From: Psychroflexus gondwanensis ACAM 44
Lineage (GTDB): Bacteria; Bacteroidota; Bacteroidia; Flavobacteriales; Flavobacteriaceae
Assembly (NCBI RefSeq): GCF_000355905.1
Contig: NZ_APLF01000011.1
Span: 18,136-82,135 of the forward strand
DNA length: 64,000 nt
Direction of reading: 5' to 3'
Shown: positions 1 to 8,074 of the stretch, in pieces
How the letters are laid out: each line of letters opens with the position of its first letter
Numbering within the stretch: position 1 is the stretch's first letter
Notes under the pieces: model-generated
What the model was told of the DNA's origin: nothing
The model's input: only the letters and a program-made list of their open reading frames with translations
The model's database searches: none
Program-made: the position numbers and the translations under genes

Positions 1-240
1 AATTGGGCTGAAAGAAAATAAATAGTGAAGGATCTAGGATACGAAATCCAATCCATCAGTTTACCTACAAAACTTTAAAACAACTCCTATAAAGTTTAAG
101 TCTATAATGTTTCCATTTCGAGTAATTATTAAAAAATAGGAGAGGGAACCAAACAATTGAGTAAAATAATAAGCAAAACACCTAAGAAAGCTAGGAGTAG
201 GTAAAACTTAAGGTCTTTTATTTTATCCATTTTTAAAATG

Positions 241-1077
241 TTAAGTTCGTGAAGTTAAACTTGATTGATGCCTTAGGCTTTTCATCCAAGATTGGGTTAA
301 ACCATATTTTGTCCAAAAATTAGACTTTCTTTCTGCTATAGTTATGATATAATCTGAATGACTCTTGATAAAACTTTTTAAGCTTGAAGAAGCCCCAGAA
401 TATTGAATGGAAACTGGATACTTAGTGAAGGTTTGAATTTGAGAGTAGACCTTATTTTGATTTACCTTTTGAGTTTGTGTCATTTTGTCCTTACTAAAAA
501 GGGAGACAATTTTAATGCTCCGACCAGCGGTGTTTGCCCAGGCATAACAATTCTTGAGTTTGCTTTTTAAAAGTTCAACCTCAAAACTAGAAGCCAGTAC
601 AAATTTTTGAGGTTTTTGTAGATGAGCAGACGTGGGTATAATCATCACAGGACATTCAGTGATGTTCTGGACGATACGCTTTGTATGGTCACTATTTCCT
701 TTAGATTGGTCCTTTCCTAAAAGGACTACCAAATCTATGTCAAGATTTTCTATGGTTTTTCGCAGTCCTTCAATAAGGTATGTGTTTTTTGAAATAGTAT
801 TGAAATGGTGATTTTTGAGGTTGCTTTCGCCTCTGTATTTTTTGAGTATAGCTTTCAAATTCATTTCAGAATTGTACCTTGGTTTTTCAAACCAGTCGTC
901 ATCAGCCTGAAGAAGGTCTAGTGCATTTAGCCCCTCTATATTGTAAGTATATGAGTTCGAAAAATAAAAGTGGCATTCCTCTTGTTCAAAAAGAGTAATA
1001 GCATAATCCATAGCGCTTTCATTACTGAATTCAAAGTCCAAAGGGATCAAAATATTTTTCATTTTCCAAGGTTTCAA
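241..1077 (-). CDS. Universal stress protein (UspA family), divergent
   Basis: This 278-residue protein has the tandem-Usp layout common in Flavobacteriaceae, starting with the typical opening ILIPLDFEFSNESAMDYA. The usual ATP-binding loop G-x-x-G-(9)-G-S is degraded here (LGKDQSKGNSDHTKRI before CPVMIIP), so nucleotide binding may be lost in this copy. Its start overlaps the stop of the upstream coiled-coil gene by 4 bp, which indicates translational coupling. It is the last gene of a leftward operon that begins at 3873. The family acts in the cytoplasm in stress or starvation survival; the specific role here is inferred from family and context only. Confidence 0.85.
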   Translation of the reverse strand: MKPWKMKNILIPLDFEFSNESAMDYAITLFEQEECHFYFSNSYTYNIEGLNALDLLQADDDWFEKPRYNSEMNLKAILKKYRGESNLKNHHFNTISKNTYLIEGLRKTIENLDIDLVVLLGKDQSKGNSDHTKRIVQNITECPVMIIPTSAHLQKPQKFVLASSFEVELLKSKLKNCYAWANTAGRSIKIVSLFSKDKMTQTQKVNQNKVYSQIQTFTKYPVSIQYSGASSSLKSFIKSHSDYIITIAERKSNFWTKYGLTQSWMKSLRHQSSLTSRT

Positions 1078-1463
1078 TTCCGTTTATAGGCTGTTAATAA
1101 TCTATAGATCGCTTTCCTTAGCTGATAGAAATTCTGCATTAATTCAGTATAAATAACTCGCTTCTTTTCATGTTCTTTTGCACGGGTTACATCGTATATT
1201 CTTTTTCCAAATTCATATTCATTATCCAATTCTTGCTCATATTTACAAAGAGTCCCCATAACTAAAGTGTTCTTTCTTCTTATTCCCATAAGAGCGGACT
1301 CTATATCTCTATCTTTTAATAACTGCTTTTCTATCAATTTCAATTGAGACAATTTATCATTTAGGACAGTAAGAGTATCGATCCACTGGGTGAGTTCGAT
1401 GAGGTCTTTTTTGATACAGAGTCTTCTATGAATATCCTCTCTATATGATAAATCGATTTCCAA
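1074..1463 (-). CDS. Hypothetical coiled-coil protein (paralog of the next gene)
   Basis: I do not recognise the family. The 129-residue product is highly charged, has no signal peptide or membrane segment and is predicted by eye to be almost entirely helical, with heptad-like leucines. Its motif ELTQWIDTLTVLNDKLSQL resembles ELENWINHLKYIKKELANL in the neighbouring 142-residue protein, so the two look like an old duplication. It lies 13 bp after that neighbour and overlaps the uspA gene by 4 bp. Placement in the sigma-54-driven glutamate dehydrogenase/Usp operon suggests a stress or nitrogen-related cytoplasmic role. Confidence 0.75.
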   Translation of the reverse strand: MEIDLSYREDIHRRLCIKKDLIELTQWIDTLTVLNDKLSQLKLIEKQLLKDRDIESALMGIRRKNTLVMGTLCKYEQELDNEYEFGKRIYDVTRAKEHEKKRVIYTELMQNFYQLRKAIYRLLTAYKRN

Positions 1464-1476
1464 AAATAAACTCCCC

Positions 1477-1905
1477 TCAAGAGGGTTTTTTTAGCAAAGT
1501 AAATTGGCCTTGTACTTTATTAAAAAACTCATCTTTTAATCGTCTGTATTTATCCAGGTGATACAAATAACCTCTTCTGTAACTTTCGTGTTCGCTTATG
1601 TAAATCATATCGCACTGCATGTCTTCACATTCTATGATATCTCGCCTTGCACTCATATATTTTTGAAGAGCGCTAAGTAAAGCATCATTTTCTAAAGCTT
1701 TCTTTTGAAATTTTTCAAATATACTTTCATCATCCAGTTTACCATTCAAATCGTTGGAGCAAAGCCCAATAAGATTGGCCAGCTCTTTTTTGATATACTT
1801 CAAGTGATTGATCCAATTTTCCAATTCAATGGTATTGATTTTATGAGTCACATCCACCTCGGTATCGTGATTATATATTTCTGTTTCTAAAGGTTCCATT
1901 TTCAA
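1477..1905 (-). CDS. Hypothetical coiled-coil protein (paralog of the previous gene)
   Basis: Unrecognised 142-residue helical, acidic protein with no export signal. It shares the E-L-x-x-W-I-x-x-L-x-x-x-x-x-x-L pattern with the adjacent 129-residue product, and both continue into a region rich in E, K and Y. The gene starts 3 bp after the GreA-like gene stop and is followed after 13 bp by its paralog, so it is firmly inside the operon. A heteromeric helical complex of the two paralogs is a reasonable inference but nothing in the sequence proves it. Confidence 0.75.
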   Translation of the reverse strand: MKMEPLETEIYNHDTEVDVTHKINTIELENWINHLKYIKKELANLIGLCSNDLNGKLDDESIFEKFQKKALENDALLSALQKYMSARRDIIECEDMQCDMIYISEHESYRRGYLYHLDKYRRLKDEFFNKVQGQFTLLKKPS

Positions 1906-1908
1906 TTT

Positions 1909-2328
1909 TTATATGGGGATTTCAATTTTTTTATGAGTAAGATCCTGAGTTACAGCTACAATTTTAAGATGTTGTTTGCCCGAAGGAAAATCCCACACTA
2001 TAGAATCTCCTTCAGAATACCCAAAAAGAGCAGCGCCCATAGGGGTGAGAATAGAGATTTTATTTTGCTTAAAATCTTTCTCTGAAGGGATAACAAGTTG
2101 TATTGTCCTTTCCCAGCCATTTTCGGAAGACACCCTTATTTTGCTATTAAAGCGTATAACGTCCTTAGGGATTTTAGCATCATCAACTATTTCAGCATTT
2201 TTCAATTCTTCGCTAAATCGTCTAAGAGAGTTTTGTATTTCAACATCTTCGGCATATCCCGAGATGTTGAGTATGCGCTTCAAATACACATACTCTTTTT
2301 TCTCTAATATTAAACTACCATATTTCAT
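1909..2328 (-). CDS. GreA/GreB/Rnk-like transcription elongation factor family protein
   Basis: The last 80 residues carry the GreA/GreB C-terminal FKBP-like signature: RFNSKIRV, TIQLVIPSEKDFKQNKISILTPMGAALFGYSEGDSIVWDFPSGKQHLKIV. The N-terminal part (about 60 residues) is short and helical, nearer Rnk than a full GreA coiled coil. Such proteins bind near the secondary channel of RNA polymerase or regulate nucleoside diphosphate kinase expression; which applies here cannot be decided. It lies 25 bp downstream of gdhA and 3 bp upstream of a coiled-coil gene, in the same leftward operon. Confidence 0.85.
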   Translation of the reverse strand: MKYGSLILEKKEYVYLKRILNISGYAEDVEIQNSLRRFSEELKNAEIVDDAKIPKDVIRFNSKIRVSSENGWERTIQLVIPSEKDFKQNKISILTPMGAALFGYSEGDSIVWDFPSGKQHLKIVAVTQDLTHKKIEIPI

Positions 2329-2353
2329 GCTAATTTCTATTTTAATTATGTTA

Positions 2354-3655
2354 TCAAGGAAAAATACCTCTTTGTATATAGGCCTTTTCTATTCTTTTAA
2401 TGGCGATACAATAAGCTGCAGTTCGGAAATCCATTGCTTCTTTTTCTGAATATTCGTAAACTTTATTAAATGATTCGAGTAGCTTTTTATCCAGCTTTGG
2501 CATCACTTCATCAAGTTGCCAAAATTCACCGTTTCTGTTTTGTAGCCATTCAAAATAGCTTGCTACAACACCTCCAGAGTTACATAAGATGTCAGGTATA
2601 ATGGTGACACCACGTTCTATTAGTATTTTTTCTCCATCTACATCGGTAGGGCCGTTTGCGCCTTCAGCAACTAATGTAGCCTTAACTGTCATTGCATTGT
2701 CTTTGGTAATCTGTCCACCAAGCGCAGCTGGGATACAGATATCACATTCAGTTCCAAAAAACTCATCTTTATTTGAAGCTTCGGCATCTGGAAAATTAAC
2801 TAAGCTACCGTTGTTCGATTCTGTGTAATTGAAAAGATCTTCAACTTTAATTCCATTTTGGTTTTCAATACTGCCAAAAGCATCTTGAACTGCAACTAAT
2901 TTCGCACCTTCTCCTTCTAAAAAGTGAGAGGCCCAGTAGCCTACATTTCCAAAGCCTTGGACGATAAACGTCTTTCCTTCTAGGGTTTCATTTTTGCGTT
3001 CAAACCAAAATTTAATAGTGAGGAAAACGCCGTATCCTGTTGCTCGATCACGTCCTTCAAGACCGCCACTCCCATCTGGTTTTCCAGTGACTACGTGCTG
3101 GTTTGCAGTTCGTTCTGCTGGTGGTCGCGTACTCATATAAGTATCTGCAATCCATGCCATAGTTTGGCTATTGGTGTTTACATCTGGCGCAGGGATATCG
3201 TGTTCTGGTCCTATGTTGTCTGCCAATGCAAAAGTGAATCTTCGCGTAATTCGTTCTAGCTCAGATTGTGAATATTTAGAAGGATCTATCTGGATACCGC
3301 CTTTTCCTCCACCGTAAGGAAGTCCTGCCAAAGAGGTTTTCCAAGTCATCCACATAGCTAGAGCTTTTGCTGCATCAATATCTACCGTTGGGTGGTAGCG
3401 CAATCCTCCTTTGTAAGGTCCCAATGCATTATTGTGCTGTACTCTGTATCCTGTAAAGATTTCCATATCACCGTTATCCATTTTTACAGGGAAGTGAACA
3501 ATAATTTCGTTATTTGTGATTTTTAATATTTTACGGATATTGGGGTTTAAATTGATTCGATCTGCAGCAGTGTTAAACTGCGCCATCACGTTATCCATTA
3601 CACCTCTTTTGGATTTAGCTTTTTCTCTAGGTAATTCAGTGGTCATTGTTGTCAT
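2354..3655 (-). CDS. gdhA: Glu/Leu/Phe/Val dehydrogenase, probably glutamate dehydrogenase
   Basis: This 433-residue protein has a complete GDH fold. The N-terminal dimerisation domain carries the substrate motifs GPYKGGLRYHP (about 79-89) and PYGGGKGGI with catalytic Lys118, followed by PAPDVNTN. The C-terminal Rossmann domain has GFGNVG, and near the end NSGGVVASYFEW. It interconverts glutamate and 2-oxoglutarate plus ammonium in the cytoplasm; NAD versus NADP preference is not read here. It is the second gene behind the sigma-54 promoter at 3904-3919, which fits nitrogen or carbon-starvation control. The sequence is intact and of normal length. Confidence 0.93.
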   Translation of the reverse strand: MTTMTTELPREKAKSKRGVMDNVMAQFNTAADRINLNPNIRKILKITNNEIIVHFPVKMDNGDMEIFTGYRVQHNNALGPYKGGLRYHPTVDIDAAKALAMWMTWKTSLAGLPYGGGKGGIQIDPSKYSQSELERITRRFTFALADNIGPEHDIPAPDVNTNSQTMAWIADTYMSTRPPAERTANQHVVTGKPDGSGGLEGRDRATGYGVFLTIKFWFERKNETLEGKTFIVQGFGNVGYWASHFLEGEGAKLVAVQDAFGSIENQNGIKVEDLFNYTESNNGSLVNFPDAEASNKDEFFGTECDICIPAALGGQITKDNAMTVKATLVAEGANGPTDVDGEKILIERGVTIIPDILCNSGGVVASYFEWLQNRNGEFWQLDEVMPKLDKKLLESFNKVYEYSEKEAMDFRTAAYCIAIKRIEKAYIQRGIFP

Positions 3656-3687
3656 AATAAGTTTCCTTTTGTCAATGTGTTTTTGGT

Positions 3688-3873
3688 TTAAGTATACGCT
3701 ATTTCTAGCTTGGGTTCTGTTCCCTTCTGTTCTCTTGGCCTGTTCTCAGAAGAGTGGTCGGTTTTCTTTTCATCAAACTCGCTGCAAGCCCAAACTTGAT
3801 TTTTATGCTTAGTTAGAACACACGTACTTTGGTGTGAACAGGTTGGGCAAATATTGAATTGATTCTGACTCAT
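3688..3873 (-). CDS. Small Cys-rich protein (putative zinc ribbon)
   Basis: A 61-residue protein with Cys at CPTC and at CVLTKHKNQVWACSEF, a pattern that could bind zinc; its C-terminal half is polar and probably disordered. It starts 31 bp downstream of the sigma-54 -12 element and sits 32 bp before gdhA, so it is the first gene of the operon. Small proteins of this kind are seen upstream of glutamate dehydrogenase in flavobacteria, from memory. A leader or regulatory role is possible, but function is unknown. Confidence 0.7.
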   Translation of the reverse strand: MSQNQFNICPTCSHQSTCVLTKHKNQVWACSEFDEKKTDHSSENRPREQKGTEPKLEIAYT

Positions 3874-3903
3874 AGTATATTGTTATTATTTCATATACTT
3901 AAA

Positions 3904-3919
3904 AGCAAGGGGTATGCCA
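3904..3919 (-). promoter_or_regulatory. Sigma-54 promoter (-24/-12)
   Basis: On the minus strand the sequence reads TGGCATACCCCTTGCT, matching the consensus TGGCAYRNNNNTTGCW at every defined position, with correct GG-to-GC spacing. It lies 31 bp upstream of the first gene (start codon at 3873) of the gdhA/uspA operon and close to a gene for a sigma-54 activator with an intact GAFTGA loop. Predicted transcription start is about 3890-3895. Confidence 0.85.
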
Positions 3920-4111
3920 CTAGATATTCAATTACTAGCTAGTGTGCGAAAGCCCCTGTTGATAAAAGTCTTAACGATTTTATAAGAGTTCATCAGAAAA
4001 TCGAGACTGGTGCAAAATGACCCGGGTGAGAAGAATTGTGTCGATAAGGATTAATCAGTAATTGAAGAATGTTGTTGTTTACGAGCCTTTTGTCTTTTGG
4101 TGAGTTTTGCT

Positions 4112-4126
4112 GATTACATTGTAATC
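4112..4126. promoter_or_regulatory. Candidate enhancer (UAS) palindrome for the sigma-54 activator
   Basis: GATTACATTGTAATC is a perfect 15-bp palindrome (7-1-7). It lies about 200 bp upstream of the sigma-54 promoter and just beyond the 3' end of the activator gene, a usual distance for NtrC-type upstream binding sites. A shorter palindrome ACTAGCTAGT lies at 3934-3943. The rest of the 3874-4187 spacer holds no gene. Confidence 0.45.
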
Positions 4127-4187
4127 TACTTGAAAAGAGAAAGTTTACACTAAAAATAATTTTGATTAAAGAAATGATTTAAAAGTG

Positions 4188-5516
4188 CTAATCTTCTAGC
4201 TTTAGCCTCAACGTTTTTCGGTCAATACCTAAAATATCTGCTGCCTTTGTTTTATTATTATTTGAAGCATTTAATACTTTTTGGATGTAGCGTTTCTCCA
4301 TTTCTTTGAGAGGGACCAATTCATCTTTCGGAAATTTAATAGTAAATTTTAAAGCATCTGGCAGGTGCTCTACTTCAACAAGTTTGTCGCACATAATTAC
4401 GGCATGTTGAATTACGTTTTCCAATTCTCTAATATTTCCTGGCCAATCATAACGTTGTAAAATAGCTGAGGCTTCTGGACTTATCTTCATAAAACGATCT
4501 TTATACTCTACTCCATACTTAAACAAGAATTTTTCAACCAGTAACGGAATGTCTTCTTTTCGCTCTCTTAGGGGAGCTACGTTTATTTCGACTACTGTAA
4601 GACGGTAATACAAATCCTCTCTAAAGCTCTCTTTGCGTATCATATCCTTTAGATTGCTATTGGTCGCTGCAATAACACGCACATCAACTTTCTCGGCTTT
4701 TTGAGCACCTATTTTTACGACTTCTTTTTCTTGAAGTACGCGTAACAAGCGAGCTTGAACAGAAGGTGAAGCATTGCCTATTTCGTCTAAAAAAATAGTG
4801 CCACCATGGGCGGCTTGAAAGAAGCCATCTCGTGATTTATCGGCACCGGTAAACGCCCCTTTGGTATAGCCAAACAACTCTGAGTCGAGAAGGTTTTCAG
4901 GAATCCCTCCACAATTCACAGCTATAAAAGGCGCTCTAGAAAATTTGCCTTGGTAATGAATGGCTCTGGCTACAAGTTCTTTTCCAGTTCCACTTTCGCC
5001 CTTTATAAATATGGTTGCTTTGTTGTTTTTTACGCGCTCTATAGTCTGGATAATCGTATTTATTTTTTCTGAATTGCCTATGATCTCTCCGTAAGCTTTA
5101 TTTTTTTGAGATTCTGAAGACGGTAAGTCAGTATCAACAGTTTTTTTATTCTGAAGAGATTTTTGAACAGCCGTGCTTAATTCACTCTTGGTAAAGGGCT
5201 TGGTGAGATAGTCGACAACTCCCGACTTTATGGCGGCCAAAGAATCTTGGACCGATGGATACCCCGTCACAATTAATTTAGGGATTTCAGGATAGTGCTC
5301 CGAAATAAATTTTATGAGCTCAAAGCCATCAACTTCAGGCATCTTTAAATCTGTGATGAGTAAGTCAATTTTTGTATCGCGTAAAATCTGTACGGCTTCC
5401 TTTACAGAAACTGCTTTGAAGGTGTGGTAGTTCCATGACTGTAAATGGCGTTGAAGTAGCTCTAAGATATTGATGTCGTCATCAACAATAAGTATATTTT
5501 CCTTTTGCAATTGCAT
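4188..5516 (-). CDS. Sigma-54-dependent response regulator (NtrC/AtoC type)
   Basis: Three domains are visible in 442 residues. The N-terminal receiver has the acidic pocket VDDD (11-14), phosphoacceptor Asp56 in TDLKMP and Lys107 in LTKPF. The AAA+ domain has Walker A GESGTGKE (173-180), the sigma-54 contact loop GAFTGA (220-225) and FLDEIG. The C-terminal Fis-type helix-turn-helix ends with KAADILGIDRKTLRLKLED. It remodels RNA polymerase-sigma-54 when phosphorylated. It is 3 bp downstream of its kinase gene and faces the sigma-54 promoter at 3904-3919, so control of the gdhA operon is the natural inference. Confidence 0.95.
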   Translation of the reverse strand: MQLQKENILIVDDDINILELLQRHLQSWNYHTFKAVSVKEAVQILRDTKIDLLITDLKMPEVDGFELIKFISEHYPEIPKLIVTGYPSVQDSLAAIKSGVVDYLTKPFTKSELSTAVQKSLQNKKTVDTDLPSSESQKNKAYGEIIGNSEKINTIIQTIERVKNNKATIFIKGESGTGKELVARAIHYQGKFSRAPFIAVNCGGIPENLLDSELFGYTKGAFTGADKSRDGFFQAAHGGTIFLDEIGNASPSVQARLLRVLQEKEVVKIGAQKAEKVDVRVIAATNSNLKDMIRKESFREDLYYRLTVVEINVAPLRERKEDIPLLVEKFLFKYGVEYKDRFMKISPEASAILQRYDWPGNIRELENVIQHAVIMCDKLVEVEHLPDALKFTIKFPKDELVPLKEMEKRYIQKVLNASNNNKTKAADILGIDRKTLRLKLED

Positions 5517-5519
5517 TAG

Positions 5520-6599
5520 CTAGGATTTTGGGAGTTTTACGGTAAATGTAGCGCCTTTGTCTTTATTGTTTTCTGCAGTGATAATACCATTATGACTGGC
5601 TACTATACCGTGAACTACGCTTAAGCCCATGCCAGAGCCATCTCCTGTAGGTTTTGTAGTGAAGAATGGTTGGAAAACTTTTTCCAAGGCTTCAGCTGTA
5701 AATCCAGTTCCCTCATCGGAAATTATGAGTATAATATAATTTTTATCCTCATGAGCTTCAATGGTTACTAATCCCCCTTTTTCAGAAAAATAGATGGCGT
5801 TTATGATCAAATTAAAAATGATTTGTGTAAGTTGGATGGTGTCTGCTCGAAGCAGAAGCGTCTCATCTTCTATTTTAACTATATACTTTACATCAGCTTT
5901 TTTGAAAGAAGCATCGAGTAAGGAAATGGCATTTTTGATGCTTGGGACTATATTGACTTCTTGCATTTTTTGAGGCATTTCACATGCAAAAAACATCAAT
6001 TTTTTGACAACTTCTCTTGAGAATATAGCATTTTGTATGATTTTTTCCAGATCTCTAGAAACTTGAAGATCTCCTTTAAAATCGTCCTTCAATAATTCTG
6101 CAAAGCCTAAAATATTGGCTAGAGGTGTGTTTAACTCATGGGCAATACCTGCGGTAATTTCTCCTAGAATGCCCAATCGGTCTGCTCGCTCCATCTGTCT
6201 TTTGAGTGACGTCTCGTTTTGTTGTATCTCAATGCGCTCTAAAAGATTACCAACTTTTAAAGCAATGTTATCTAGTAATTGCTTTTCTTCTTTCAAAAAC
6301 GAACTCTTATCCTTTTGCAATGAAGCTAGAATAGTGCCATTGGATTTATTGAACACCTTAATTTCAGAAGTTAGGTTTAGAGATGTATTAATGTGGCCTG
6401 TTCTTATAGAACTTAACGAGGTGTCGATTGCAATTTCAGTCTGTTTGGGAAATTGAAATCCTTTTTTGAGACTTAATCCAATTGCAGTTAAGGTTTCTTG
6501 AAGCTGCTCAACATCGGTATTCATAATAATAGAGGAGATTTCATAAAGGCAAGTCAACTCCTTAATTCGTTCTTTTAAATGGTCTTCTGTTACATTCAT
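5520..6599 (-). CDS. Sensor histidine kinase (GAF-like input, cytoplasmic)
   Basis: The 359-residue protein lacks membrane segments. Residues 10-125 look like a GAF-type input domain. The transmitter has the H-box AGIAHELNTPLANILG with His154, the N-box NLIINAIYFSE, G1 DEGTG and G2 GSGMGLSVV. It is the cognate kinase of the adjacent sigma-54 activator, with only 3 bp between the genes. The lack of a membrane anchor and the GAF-like region suggest it reads a cytoplasmic metabolite or redox state; the ligand is unknown. Confidence 0.92.
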   Translation of the reverse strand: MNVTEDHLKERIKELTCLYEISSIIMNTDVEQLQETLTAIGLSLKKGFQFPKQTEIAIDTSLSSIRTGHINTSLNLTSEIKVFNKSNGTILASLQKDKSSFLKEEKQLLDNIALKVGNLLERIEIQQNETSLKRQMERADRLGILGEITAGIAHELNTPLANILGFAELLKDDFKGDLQVSRDLEKIIQNAIFSREVVKKLMFFACEMPQKMQEVNIVPSIKNAISLLDASFKKADVKYIVKIEDETLLLRADTIQLTQIIFNLIINAIYFSEKGGLVTIEAHEDKNYIILIISDEGTGFTAEALEKVFQPFFTTKPTGDGSGMGLSVVHGIVASHNGIITAENNKDKGATFTVKLPKS

Positions 6600-6677
6600 T
6601 ATTCTTTAATAAGACACGTTATAGTAAACCTTTTTATTCGATGATATTTTGAAGTATTAAGTGAAACTAATTGATTA

Positions 6678-6685
6678 CAAATGTA
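6678..6685 (-). promoter_or_regulatory. Candidate -7 box for the kinase/regulator operon
   Basis: TACATTTG on the minus strand fits the Bacteroidota -7 element TAnnTTTG and lies 79 bp before the kinase start at 6599. No clear TTG -33 element is seen at the expected distance. The remainder of 6600-6985 is AT-rich, holds no open frame worth calling, and separates the kinase from the glutamate synthase-like pseudogene. Confidence 0.35.
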
Positions 6686-6985
6686 TACCTAGTTCGTAGA
6701 TGTAAAAACTAAATTCCTGAACACTCCTTATTTTTTTTAATCTAAACTAAAAATAGATGACACGACTCTAGACATAGGTTTTAAACCAATGAAATGTGAA
6801 ATTAGGTTTATTTTTTTAGAATCATAAGTTATTATCCTCAGTGAGTTTAAAAATACAGAACCTTTTTCTTTGTTTTGCTTTTCCATTGCGCTACAAATAC
6901 TCAAAATACAAATCACAATTTAACCAACTTACTTTAATGTAACCATGCGTTCATTCCAAAGTAACCAATAAATGCTCTTTCTTAC

Positions 6986-8071
6986 TTAAGCTTCAGATTT
7001 AATGTAGCTCCCTTGTTTTACAGTAGGGTACCAGTCTTCATAGGTTTTAACATCATCTATTATGCGTTTGTTAATCAAAGACCGGTTGAGTTCTGAGAGG
7101 TCAGAACATCCTGCCGCTGCAAACAGCTCAGTAAATTCTCTTAATGTTTCGGATTGATAGTTTTTTACACGTTCCCATTCATCAGAAACCACAAGCCCTC
7201 TCATAGAAGCAGGATCGTTGGACGTTACACCTGTAGGACATTTATTAGTATCGCATTTCAAGGCTTGTATACAGCCTAAGGCAAGCATCATTCCTCGTGC
7301 TGAATTGCAGACATCTGCCCCTATACAAAGCGCTTTGAAAATATCAAAAGCTGTAAAAATTTTGGTCGCTGTAATCAATTTAATATCTTTTTTAATCCGT
7401 AACCATTGAGGGTGTCGACTGCAAAAATTAAGGCTTGTTCCCAAGGCATTCCAACGTAGTTAGAAAAATCGATGGGAGCTGCTCCTGTACCACCTTCAGC
7501 TCCATCCACTGTAATAAAGTCTGGTTTAATTCCCGTTTTGAGCATTTGTTTACAGATATCAATAAACTCTTTTTTGTTACCAATACACAATTTGAAACCA
7601 ATGGGTTTTCCACCAGAAAGATGACGAAGTTTTTGAATAAAAATAATAAAACTTCAGCATCGTTAAAAGTACTATGTCCTGGAGGCGAAAGGACTTCAGT
7701 ATAGGGTTCTACGCCTCTTATCTTTGCAATTTCTTCAGTTTTTTTGAGGCGGGCAACACACCACCATGACCTGGTTTTGCCCCTTGATAAATGTATGTTC
7801 GGTGATTCCTGTCTATAGGTTTCCCGTCGGTGTCCGCTTCTATGAAATATTGATGAATTTCGGGAACTATTATTTCCAATAAAAAACGGATATGGCCTAT
7901 CACTGGAAAATTTCGAAGAATGCTATGTTCCTTTTGACTTAAGTCATAAATTCATAATCCAAAGATAGCTATCCCCAATACTGAAAATCCATAGACTGGC
8001 CAGATAACCGTACAGCTAATTAGAGTCACAATAAGTATTATTATGAAAGTAAATTGAATTGCTTTTCTTAT
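6986..8071 (-). pseudogene. FMN-binding glutamate synthase-family protein, degraded
   Basis: Reading leftward, an N-terminal membrane segment begins at ATA (8069-8071, where ATG is expected). It is followed by an in-frame TGA at 7952-7954, then NFPVIGHIRFLLE. At TYIYQGAKPGHGGVLPA the family's N-terminal YIYQRAK stretch joins directly to its much later QGAKPGHGG motif, so roughly 180 residues are deleted. Three frameshifts then sit in homopolymers (7739-7745, about 7639-7643, 7388-7393). Beyond them the family sequence reads well: PDFITVDGAEGGTGAAP, ADVCNSARGMMLALGCIQ, CDTNKCPTGV. With five or more lesions the gene cannot make a functional protein. Family identity rests on these motifs from memory. 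Confidence 0.85.
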
Positions 8072-8074
8072 GGT

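Noticed and set aside
52..240. Start-of-window spacer as a possible terminator or RNA
   Set aside because: No hairpin with a T run and no RNA motif was found.
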